DNA of 11,966 nt from Seiridium cupressi (taxonomy: Eukaryota; Ascomycota; Sordariomycetes; Amphisphaeriales; Sporocadaceae): positions 1 through 11,966 of the forward strand of contig JARVKI010000221.1 in the NCBI GenBank assembly GCA_036674765.1, read 5' to 3'. A model generated the notes under the pieces. It saw only the letters and a program-made list of their open reading frames with translations. It was not told the origin of the DNA and searched no databases. A program made the position numbers and the translations under genes. Of the stretch, positions 1 to 8,329 are shown piece by piece. Positions within the stretch are counted from its first letter, which is position 1. The number at the start of each line of letters is the position of its first letter.

Positions 1-672
1 TAAAATTATTTTTTAAAATAATATATATATATTAATTAATAAATTAAAAAGTATTATAAAATATTATATTAAATTATTATATTTTTAATAAAATTAATTA
101 AATTTATTTTATTTAATTTTTAATTAATCTTTAATAATAATTAAAAAAAATTATTATTAATAAATTATTTAAATTAATATAAATAATATTTAATATATTA
201 TAATTTAATATTAAAAATTAATTTAATAATTTATTATTATCTTTTAATTTTAATAATAAATAATTATAATTTAATTTATTAAATTATAATTATTTATATA
301 TATTATATTATATTATATATTATAATTAAAATTATTTAATATTAAATTTATAATATTTTAAAATATTAAAAATATAAAAACTTTTTATTATAAAATAAAT
401 ATTATTATAAATTAAAATTATTATAATTAAATTTAATTATAATTATATAAATAAAAAAGTTAATTTAATTTTATTTTAAAAATATTTAATAATTTAAATA
501 TTTATAATAATAATTATATACCGTTTAAAAAAAACTTAAATATTATAATTTATTTTTATATAAATTAAATATTTTTAAACGATTATAAATAAAATTATTA
601 TATTATAATATATTTTATATTTAATTTAAATTATTATTAATAATTTAAATGTTTTTAAAAAGGATAAAAAAA
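1..672. repeat. AT-rich RIP-saturated block (left)
   Basis: Almost pure A+T with no usable reading frame. The few C residues are followed by T, G or C, never by A: I find no CpA up to about position 655. TpG occurs only once, near 650. Loss of CpA and TpG together is the footprint of fungal repeat-induced point mutation (CpA to TpA on either strand) carried to saturation. The block is probably the decayed remains of transposons, but the original element cannot be recognised by eye. It continues beyond the left edge. Composition changes within a few tens of bases around 655-690. Confidence 0.85.
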
Positions 673-1859
673 GGCGGTATCGAATTATAAAAAGTGAAAT
701 AATATGCGGGAATCAGCAGGATAAGTGCACGACGTAAGTAGCGGGAACTGCTTATTATCTGTGATATGCTTACCCTACTGCCTCGTTAACCCTATACGGA
801 CCTCACATCATTTGGATGCATTCGTTGGTGCTGAATAGTGCCCGCTGCATGAAAACTACCGAGAGTCTCCATACTTGGAAACGTGGTAAGGCGTCTCTTG
901 TTACGTTATAGTGGACCCAGGCGTTTCTTCTCACCCGCATGGCACTTGCATTATGCGACAGCGTGGCTCATATCATCCTCGAATAGATGCTTTGGCAATG
1001 GATCCTTGCTGATGTGAGACTTTTTGAGTTCCCGAAGAACTGGACACACCTGTAAGAAGTGGGGTGTGGGGTGAGGACCTGATGAAACTTTGTGCTTCTA
1101 GATTCTTTGGACTCAGTGATCGACCTAACAAGCCTGCATAAAGCACACAGTAGGATTCGGTGTATGGCTGCGCCGCCGCAGCTAAGGATACTGTAGCATG
1201 ACAAGCCCTTTGAATCCTGTCGTGTAACGCTGACCGAGTCACCATTGAGGTAAGAGCGCCATATCGCCGACATATCCACAGTCTCTACAACTCTAACGAG
1301 CCATCGAACCCACAATTATTGAATCAGGAATCGTATACTTCGGCACTAGAATCTGACTTTTGAGTGAGTCAACCAGAACTCATATCTCAAGGCCAGCTGC
1401 GACGGCGAGCCTCACACCACCGACGGAAGAGTTCGCGGACCGGCCCATCGCTTCCAAAACTGTGCGCCAATGTATTTCATCGTGCTACCTATGCGCCCTG
1501 TTATTCACATCGACTTTGGTCCGGGTGCACCCTATTCGCGAGATGTTGACCCCGGTGCGTGTGAAATTAGCGCTAGATCGCTTATTGATATGCAGAGCTG
1601 ACGGAAAGGCGATGATATACCCCCACGCTTCCGAGAAGGTAAGATGATATAACGATCATGTATGCCACATGTACGGTAGGTGGATCCCGAGATCCTCTAC
1701 CTTGCTGCCCCATGAGGACATAAGCATGGCGTGACGCGTCTTAGAATCTTTACCCTTTTCTATTGTAAGTGGCGCCATCTACAGCCTAGTCTCAATAGCA
1801 TGGTTATGAATCCCTGATGTAGCTTTTGCTGATCTTCAACGAGACATTTATTTGTTGAT
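673..1859. other. gene-free GC-balanced stretch upstream of the regulator
   Basis: About 1.2 kb of ordinary base composition between the left AT-rich block and the regulator promoter. The longest open frames (about 968-1315 minus, 1360-1647 plus) begin at TTG rather than ATG, match no family I recognise and overlap one another, so I do not call them genes. No tRNA-like B box, long repeat or transposon terminus is evident. It could be distal promoter DNA or a gene decayed beyond recognition. Confidence 0.5.
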
Positions 1860-1860
1860 T

Positions 1861-1868
1861 TGACGTCA
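1861..1868. promoter_or_regulatory. CRE-type palindrome TGACGTCA
   Basis: A perfect 8-bp palindrome TGACGTCA, extended to TTGACGTCAA at 1860-1869, lies 80 bp before the regulator ATG. This is the consensus for CREB/ATF-type bZIP factors such as fungal AtfA and AP-1-like proteins, which are known to tie secondary-metabolite regulators to stress signals. The match is seen directly. Its use here is inference. Confidence 0.45.
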
Positions 1869-1947
1869 AGGCTTTCGATGGTAAAATCGCTATGCTGGTC
1901 TCCCCCCAAGTCCAACAGGATCGCGTCTCTCAGTTTTCCTCTACTCT

Positions 1948-3300
1948 ATGTCGGGTCATGGAATGGCGAATTCTCAGTTTGTCTTTCCAGCCGCCAAACG
2001 CTCGGCTTGTGAGCGTTGCAGAAGCCAAAAGCTTCGCTGCACCCCGGGGCCTGAAGATGACACATCATGTGCTCGGTGCATCCACCTCGGTGCTGAGTGC
2101 TCCAAAACCTATTCGCGGCCGTTGGACTTGGCCACCAGAGAGATTGGTGGCATCAATGCAAGACCTCGGAGCCAAGAGTTTGACACACACCAACAGCCAA
2201 GACGCCAGTCATTCGGTTTCGCCTCGCTTGCAAGCACAAACCCTCCACCGAAGCCTTGTGCCGGTTCAAACCCGCAAGTTGACGCTCAGAATGACTTCTT
2301 CGGATACTGGGAACATCCGTCTGACGCAACAGAAAAGCATCATTTTGCGAATACGATGAACTATGGCTCGACGTTACCTGGCCAATTCATGTTCTTGGAC
2401 AACATGTCCATGGCGGGTACGGGTGACATAATGGGCGATGCGGTCACTCATAACCAAGACGTCCAATCGGAAGCTACATCGCTGAGTCCCAACCTAAATA
2501 TTTATCATACTGCTCAACAGAGGAGACGGTCAAGTCAAATTTCGAATGGATGTGGATTAGAAGAGCCCCGAGAACCCCGGTTCAGCCTTGATAACAACAC
2601 TCGGCTATGCAAACTTGGGCTGCGTCTGGCGCAGTTACGAAAGCAGAGCCAAGACCCCTCGTCATTGGCTGCCGATAGGAGAAGACCAGACAAAGCGAAA
2701 AACTTAGAGGCCATGTCAGGAGTTACAGGTGATATCAGATCATCCATCCCGGCGAATGGGAACTTCTGCGGTGATGCCCTGGAAGCCATATCAGAACTTG
2801 TTAGCATTCTTCGCTCATACGATGCGATAAACTCCACCAGCCAATCGTCAGCTAGGCCGACTCTGGATGCCCTCGTCACCCTGAATATCCTGTCGAATTA
2901 CTTCCAAGTTGTCGACATCTGCAAAACACTTTTCGCCGCCATTTACGAACAGCTATGTGCCAGTCCCAGAGAGCCAATTGCTGGCCTACAGACATTGCCC
3001 GGACTCAACCTCGCGGGATTCACGGTGGACCAAGGAAGTCTTCAAACCAAGATCCTCCTACAGGTCGTAACCCATCAGTTCGAAACGATCGAGCGCATCC
3101 TAGGGCTTCCTGTAGAACTGCGGATGTCTGAACGTAGGGACACTTATATGGTCGGTTTGTTAGACGGAGACCTTGGAAGGAACTTGGTTGGGGCGCTGAT
3201 GGGTAGCATGCCTAATCCATACGACCTGGGTGGAATAGAGAGTTTGGACTCCTTGAGAAATAGTATGAACAACGTAAGAATACTGCTCGAGCTACGATAG
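1948..3300 (+). CDS. Zn(II)2Cys6 transcription factor, AflR-like
   Basis: Single-exon gene for a 450-aa nuclear, DNA-binding, probably pathway-specific activator. The N-terminus has a canonical binuclear zinc cluster C-x2-C-x6-C-x9-C-x2-C-x6-C, with cysteines at residues 21, 24, 31, 41, 44 and 51 and the basic run RSQKLRC between ligands 2 and 3. Residues of about 60-250 are polar, Ser/Gln/Asn-rich linker. From about 265 to 425 the sequence resembles the aflatoxin-regulatory (AflR) C-terminal region: a helical stretch with NYFQVVDICKTLFAAIY, then HQFETIERILGLPVELR. The length suits the AflR class and no intron is needed. The first ATG has poor context. A second in-frame ATG at 1963 (Met6) has G at -3 and +4 and may be the better start; the zinc cluster is unaffected. 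An out-of-frame ATG at 1892 overlaps the gene start. The gene converges with the GMC gene. The family call is firm; the target genes are inferred from proximity. Confidence 0.92.
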   Translation: MSGHGMANSQFVFPAAKRSACERCRSQKLRCTPGPEDDTSCARCIHLGAECSKTYSRPLDLATREIGGINARPRSQEFDTHQQPRRQSFGFASLASTNPPPKPCAGSNPQVDAQNDFFGYWEHPSDATEKHHFANTMNYGSTLPGQFMFLDNMSMAGTGDIMGDAVTHNQDVQSEATSLSPNLNIYHTAQQRRRSSQISNGCGLEEPREPRFSLDNNTRLCKLGLRLAQLRKQSQDPSSLAADRRRPDKAKNLEAMSGVTGDIRSSIPANGNFCGDALEAISELVSILRSYDAINSTSQSSARPTLDALVTLNILSNYFQVVDICKTLFAAIYEQLCASPREPIAGLQTLPGLNLAGFTVDQGSLQTKILLQVVTHQFETIERILGLPVELRMSERRDTYMVGLLDGDLGRNLVGALMGSMPNPYDLGGIESLDSLRNSMNNVRILLELR

Positions 3301-3993
3301 ACAAAGATAAGATAAAATAATCCGAGTGCATACGATGTCTGCATGTGCATATAGACGTTCTCTTAGCGGCGTAAAACCCAGAGGTTGTGACAATAAGTTG
3401 GATTATTTTGATGATATCTCCAAGAGTTTAAATAAAGACATCAAAAGAAATAAATTTTGTAATGACGGATATAATTTACGAACAAAAGCTCTTTCGAATC
3501 TTTTATTAATTACGCCCACATGGTTTGCAGTTATAATGCGGGTTGAAAACACACTTACGATTTAGCCAACGTAATACTCTTTCACATGAAGGATTACATT
3601 TTGTAGAACAATTCACAATCTACACCGTGTTAGAGGATCAAATTTCTTTAAGTAAGATACCTCAAATCTTTGATCGAGTCTGTTATTTGTATTTAAGGTA
3701 AAGCTGAATTTGGCAGCAGAGTGCCAGGCCAAAGCACTAGGAACCACAGCAGAAAGTATTCGCACTACGCTGGCAGCACATGTCTACTACATAAATCTAT
3801 CTCCTTCCTCTTACTTTAGCTACCATTGGAGGATTTACGCAAAACTTGTGCTCAATAGAATAGCGAGTTTCCTGCCGTCTTAATTTTTAAAAAGTAACAA
3901 GCAACTGATATAGATATTTAGCCTTCTGTTGAGCCATTAAGAGAACTCAATAGCATGCCGCCAATTACCCGAGTCCCCATAACGCGTAGATCT
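3301..3993. other. tail-to-tail intergenic spacer
   Basis: Spacer between the 3' ends of the regulator (plus) and the GMC gene (minus). It is moderately AT-rich, especially about 3390-3720, but CpA and TpG are common, so it is not a RIP block. An A-rich GATAAAATAA at 3311-3320 could serve as a polyadenylation element for the regulator. The open frame at 3326-3565 shows no recognisable similarity. A short inverted repeat TGTAGA-N11-TCTACA sits at 3602-3624. Confidence 0.5.
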
Positions 3994-6433
3994 TCAGTTC
4001 CCTCCCAAGATCGACTCAGCAATCTTCTCAGCAAACATGTCTGAAATATCACACAAGTCAGCGCTGGGCCATAATACTGCCCCTGAAAACGTGGCTGGTC
4101 AATCTTACATGCAGAGGACATTGGATGCCCTGGGGGCGCATTAGGAAAGGCGCTAGTATCAACAACTCGTAGGCCAGTAACGCCATAGACGCGGGCGCGA
4201 GAATCGACGACGGCCAACGAATCATTCTTGGGACCCATTTTACCTAGATGATTCAACGCACCAAGTCAGTGATTGTGCTCTAGAGGTTAATTGCACAACT
4301 CCTATCCATAGGCTGGATCTTGCGGGGCAAGGGAGATGAGTGAACTGACAGGTCGAGGTTCCCTGGTAAAGAAATCCGGCGTGACCAATGATATAGTCTT
4401 CCAGGTCTTCCTTGCTAGTCACGTTACGGCCGGGAAGGATCTCAGCAGTCACAGCGTTCCAGTTGGACTCGATTTCACGGACGCGTTGGAAGGCTGCATA
4501 TGCTTGCTCCGTGTCGGCCTCGTCAATGAGCCAGTTGGGGGTTATGATGGGCTGGTCAAAGATGCTGGCACTGCTGATGGTCATATTTCCCCTGGATTTC
4601 GTGGTTAGCAGGATGGCGCCGAAGATGATGTAATTGGTGTCTGGTGAAATATCGAACTCGGCCGGCGGTACGTCGGGTAGCGCGATGAACTCAATCTCAG
4701 GCCAGTCATCGGGGAAGCTGTCAAGGTGCTCGAGTGTCGATTTACTGAAGTTTTGCCGATAAGAATCGGGGAACTTCTCGAAGGCTGACGTGCAAAATTG
4801 GCATTAACTATGTTTCCTCTTCGCATGGCCTTTGCTTCCAATGGTGATTTCTTACCCATGCCTTGGCCTGTCCCTAACCCTGAGAGAAGGCCAGAGTGGT
4901 CGTTCAGATAGTCAGCCTCCGCGGACGCGACAATATCAGGATTTCCTGCCAGGAACTGCGTGTTGGTAGTAACATTGATGTTGAGGAAGACTCCGGTGAG
5001 AGGTGGATCCTGGCTCTCTGTCAGCGAGATTCTGCGTTCACGCCTTGATGAAAGCATTTAGTAGCTGTCTCTTTAGAGATACGGCACCTACCCATTCACC
5101 TTGTCCAACACCGGGGAGATCAACAACCACATCGATGTCGAATTTCTCTAGTGTTTCGGCAGGACCAACACCCGACAACATCAAGAGCTGAGGCGAGTGC
5201 CACTAGAAAACGATGACGTCTGGTCAGCTAACACGACTTCTTCCGATTCGAACGTAGTTACACACCAGTCCACCAGACAATATAACCTCCTTCCGTGCCG
5301 AGAGGACGTATTCTAGGGTCCCTGTGGCCATGTTGCTCGTTACTGCGACACCGGTCGCCTTCTTCTGACTATCGAACAGAATGCGCGTGACTAGGGCCTG
5401 AGGGTATATTTTGAGACTCGTCCGACTGGCAGCATCTTGGAGGAAGGAGGTCTCAGAGGTATCCCGCGTAGCTTCGCGTGTGTCGATAGTGGCAGTAGCC
5501 GTGCCGTATCCGCTTAGCTTACCGCTGTTAAAACCATCGGTGTGGGAGATGCCGGATGCCTCAAACGCGTCATATAGCGATGGCAAGTATGCTGATTGAA
5601 AATTGCCGTATGACACATGCAGTGGTCCCCCAACAGGGTCGAAAGCCGACGGGTCGTAGAAGATGTTGAAGTCCGGTCCAATTTTGCTGTAGTCTGGCGG
5701 TTGGAGAGTGACGCTCCTTTTATACGCGGGATAGACATTTGACCAAGACCAGAAATCATCCCCAACCAACTCAGCCCACTGGTCGAATGTACCGGCCGTT
5801 CCACTGATATACGCATAGAGTATTGGTGAAAATGTCTCTAGTTTTCCATCCGTGGCATGATAGTTACTTACCGTTGATATGCCATATAGTTGAGGGCGGT
5901 CCTAACACAGCAGATTAGCAGCCATATTTCAAATACTGCGAAGGGCTCATGTTTCTTCTACTTACGTTCCACCAAATGTCTGTCCTTGACGGTAAGACGG
6001 CGGGATGTCGCTTACACCTTCCTGGGCCACGTCCAAGCCCCAGATTGTTGGTGTAGATTTATCACCGAGATCAAGGGCGATGGTGTTAATGTAATTGTAC
6101 CCAGGAATTTGGGTTCTGTTACCGTCCAGAATCTCGTAGAAACTCCCAGCCTCGAGCACGGCAACGGAATAGTTTGCCGGGTCAAGAGCCAAACGAGCAG
6201 CAATGGTGTTGCCAGCATTGCCACCTCCGATCACCTATAACTCCATTAATTTGCTATACTACACCCGCAAGAAACGTCATGATCATGCTACAGCTTACAA
6301 TATAGTCGTACGTATCATTATAACCAGGCCGTCCGAAGGAGTTGCCGTAAGGGGCAAAGGACGCCCCAGACTCCTTTACTGAGGCTGCTAGAAGAGTAAC
6401 GACTATTGAGCGCCATTCTTGAAAGAGAACCAT
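3994..6433 (-). CDS. GMC oxidoreductase (FAD-dependent), nine exons
   Basis: Exons on the minus strand: 6433-6299, 6234-5966, 5901-5872, 5803-5266, 5202-5100, 5017-4856, 4784-4350, 4243-4109, 4040-3994. The eight introns are 63-106 nt, all GT-AG, and splice in phase to a 617-aa protein, normal for the family. The FAD Rossmann motif VIGGGNAG is at 46-53 with ribose-binding Glu in VLEAG (E73). The first GMC signature region, [14 protein letters not shown], is at 133-146; the second, [17 protein letters not shown], is about 321-337; PGVGQESQD is at 354-362. The C-terminal active-site segments are YQGTSTCKMG (552-561) and PPGHP with H597. The residue normally His before the TC is Gln553. A short hydrophobic N-terminus ([11 protein letters not shown]) may be a weak signal peptide. 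The ATG at 6433 is the first in frame after a stop and has A at -3 and G at +4. The fold resembles fungal tailoring enzymes of the versicolorin B synthase/PatE kind. The substrate is unknown. Confidence 0.93.
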
Positions 6434-6460
6434 CTTTAACGCGGTAACTGATAGTATTAA

Positions 6461-6470
6461 ATTGGCCAAT
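6461..6470. promoter_or_regulatory. CCAAT-box palindrome ATTGGCCAAT
   Basis: A perfect 10-bp palindrome carrying a CCAAT box on both strands, 28 bp before the GMC start codon. CCAAT is the site of the fungal CCAAT-binding complex (HapB/C/E). It is closer to the ATG than usual and could lie in the 5' UTR if the TATA-like element upstream is used, so its function is uncertain. Confidence 0.35.
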
Positions 6471-6526
6471 GACTATGCTGTCCCTCGGAGCAGGACATTA
6501 GCTTCGTAATTGTGCAACCGCTTAGC

Positions 6527-6534
6527 TTATATAA
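6527..6534 (-). promoter_or_regulatory. TATA-like element of the GMC gene
   Basis: TTATATAA lies about 95 bp upstream of the GMC ATG in otherwise mixed-composition DNA. The spacing would put transcription start at roughly 6490-6510 and leave a short 5' UTR. The motif is self-complementary, so the strand is assigned only from the downstream gene. Confidence 0.4.
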
Positions 6535-6736
6535 CTTTTTGAGGCACATGCTGCTGTTACCAGCGACTGAGGCCCCGATTCCGCGCCATGATTCTGCCAA
6601 GGTGTTTTCCGGTCAGCACTACTATTACGAGAGCAGGATCGACGACAATGGAAGGATTCGCAGATTTTCAATCCTCGTCCACAGGCACCGAGAGTAAGAT
6701 CATATGTCAGACAGGCGACTTGATTGGGTGGCATGT

Positions 6737-6749
6737 CCGAACTCCTCGG
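6737..6749. promoter_or_regulatory. inverted repeat CCGA-N5-TCGG
   Basis: A perfect inverted repeat with arms CCGA and TCGG, which is also an everted CCG-N7-CGG pair. Zn2Cys6 factors bind paired CGG triplets in inverted, everted or direct arrangement, so this could be a site for the neighbouring regulator. It lies about 300 bp upstream of the GMC start. Sites this short also arise by chance. Confidence 0.3.
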
Positions 6750-7098
6750 GCAGCCTTGTCAGCCCCCGACTTCTGATCCCCTTATGCCGATGCAAACACA
6801 AATGCGGCTGATTCCAGTTACGTAAACAAGCCATGGCGCCTGAGATGCTGGCTCTAGGATCTGTTGTCTGAGAGGCCTTATCAATCAGTTCTAGACAGCC
6901 CCTTTCCTTTAGAGCTTGGCGCGGGCTATAATATAATTACTGGGAACTCTACCGGGGCGCATACCCCGCGCTCTGTTCCGAATGCGGCATAATGACTGGG
7001 TGTGGTGGCTTGCTTACATAGGACATGCATCATCATGGAGTGATTAAGCCTGACCTTGGTGGAAACCCGGGAGGACTTCGCGAGCAGTACGTACTTTT

Positions 7099-7116
7099 AT
7101 TTCGTCAGAGCGAAAT
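7099..7116. promoter_or_regulatory. inverted repeat ATTTCG-N6-CGAAAT
   Basis: A perfect 6-bp inverted repeat with a 6-bp centre (TCAGAG), about 670 bp upstream of the GMC start. Its core TCG-N6-CGA is one base wider than the AflR consensus TCG-N5-CGA. Because the local regulator is AflR-like, this is a candidate operator. There is no binding evidence. Confidence 0.33.
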
Positions 7117-7401
7117 GAAATCACACACGCGTGGAAGCTGTGTAACGTTGATATGCATTTTACTCTGACAGCTCGGTATGCATTTGGCGGCTTGTTGCCG
7201 GACTTTACCTAAAGCCCGATAGGGCTGCATAAAGTCATTTGGGGTACTTGCCAGCCGTGCTGCCCAGAGGTCGAGGCTACCCGACAGCCCGCCGCCAGGA
7301 ACAGCTCAGACGAGTACGAGGGGCCATAGCTGAAAACATTTCAAAACTCAATTTGACCCACGATTTTGATATGTTAACGCCCGCGCAATACGTAATACGT
7401 A

Positions 7402-7862
7402 CTTTATAAACGTATATTATATTATAAATAATCGTATAATTATAATATTATATTAATATAATAATTAATATTATTTTTAAAATTATTTATATAATATTTA
7501 TTTAACCGTTTTATGAAATAAACGGTTATAAAAATATTATTTAAAAATAAATATTTAATTATTAAATTTATTACGTTAATAAATTAATATAAAATATTTT
7601 AAAAATATTTTATTAAATAATAATTTTAATGTTATATAAAACTATTTTTAAAAAACTTATTATAATAAAACTAAAATTATAAGTAATTTAAATATAAAAA
7701 TTCTTAATTTTAATTTTTTAAATTTAAATTAAATATTTATAATATTATAAAAAACTTTAAAAAATTAATTAAATTATAAATAATAAGATAAAATTAATTT
7801 TATTAATTTTTATTAAGTATTAAGCTTAATATACGCGTTTAAAGCTTAAATATATAAGATAA
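7402..7862. repeat. AT-rich RIP-saturated block (middle)
   Basis: About 460 bp of nearly pure A+T between the divergently transcribed GMC and MFS genes. By eye it has no CpA and only two TpG (7514 and 7630), the same signature as the outer blocks. The remaining C residues are in CpT, CpG or CpC. It holds a CpG-containing inverted repeat at 7503-7528 and AT palindromes near its right edge, such as ATTAAGCTTAAT at 7819-7830. It is probably a fully mutated small repeat or transposon fragment. Confidence 0.8.
7503..7528. repeat. inverted repeat inside the AT-rich block
   Basis: TAACCGTTT and AAACGGTTA form perfect 9-bp arms separated by 8 nt. It is notable because both arms keep a CCG/CGG core where almost all other G and C has been lost. 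These cytosines are not in CpA context, so RIP would not have changed them. Confidence 0.45.
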
Positions 7863-8329
7863 ATGTTAGTGGGGTGGCCTTAGCGTTCAAATCGAGCCAA
7901 ATCGAGTTTTGAAATGTTTTCAGTTATGGCCCCTCGTAGACGAGGTACCTGAACAACAACGTTGGTTTGCCAGCCACTTAATTGCACATGATGTCTCAAG
8001 CCACGGAATTAACCTGCTTAAGCCCGTCAAATTTATTGTGTATGTGACACGAAAGCGCGCAGTGATGATAGATTTACGAGAACATACAGCCAAAGAAAGG
8101 GTGAACACGGAATGCAACTGCTCCCGTCGTGTTGCTCCCTAAGAGTGGTACGCGCCCTCAATTCACCAGGTGAGTTTTTTCTCGAGTTACTTGCACCAGC
8201 TTTTCGAGTTTGACAAGACTTTCCCCTGCGCTCAATTCGCTTGCTCAACACATTCCAGCCAACCAAAGCCATTGAGAACACAAAAATTCATCATCAGCAG
8301 GCCTTGTGGTGACGCCGTCGCGGTTCGCA
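7863..8329. promoter_or_regulatory. MFS upstream region with possible 5' UTR intron
   Basis: Non-coding DNA between the middle AT-rich block and the transporter. CAAATCGAG occurs twice in tandem at 7888-7896 and 7898-7906. A perfect inverted repeat CCTCGTAGACGAGG (TCG-N4-CGA) is at 7932-7945. CAG followed by GTGAGT at 8170 is an ideal splice donor, and the AG at 8299-8300 after TCATCAGC could be its acceptor. This suggests a 5' UTR intron of about 131 nt just before the ATG. The open frame over 7909-8142 lacks an ATG start and is not called. Confidence 0.4.

Larger units (their letters stand above)
6541..7401. other. GMC upstream region, no gene seen
   Basis: About 0.86 kb of GC-balanced DNA between the GMC promoter and the middle AT-rich block. 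Open frames here are short, lack family features and mostly shadow one another. It contains three short perfect inverted repeats, two listed separately and CGGGG-N6-CCCCG at 6953-6968, plus a repeated TATGCATTT at 7152-7160 and 7177-7185. It most likely serves as upstream regulatory DNA for the GMC gene. Confidence 0.5.

Noticed and set aside
1..672. Mitochondrial DNA or assembly artefact as the source of the AT-rich sequence
   Set aside because: The selective loss of CpA/TpG and direct junctions to nuclear-type spliced genes fit RIP-mutated nuclear DNA better.
968..1315. 115-aa minus-strand frame
   Set aside because: The first codon is TTG. No motif is recognisable and the composition is not gene-like.
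1360..1647. 95-aa plus-strand frame
   Set aside because: It begins at TTG with no early in-frame ATG and resembles no known family.
1892..2359. 155-aa plus-strand frame overlapping the regulator
   Set aside because: It lies out of frame over the zinc-cluster region, shows no family features, and the regulator frame explains the sequence. Only its ATG is of interest, as an upstream start.
6299..6469. Earlier GMC start at 6469
   Set aside because: That codon is TTG with a stop just upstream. The first in-frame ATG is at 6433 and has good context.
7876..7910. tRNA-like T-loop (GTTCAAATC)
   Set aside because: The flanking bases cannot form the 5-bp T stem and there is no matching A box or acceptor stem.
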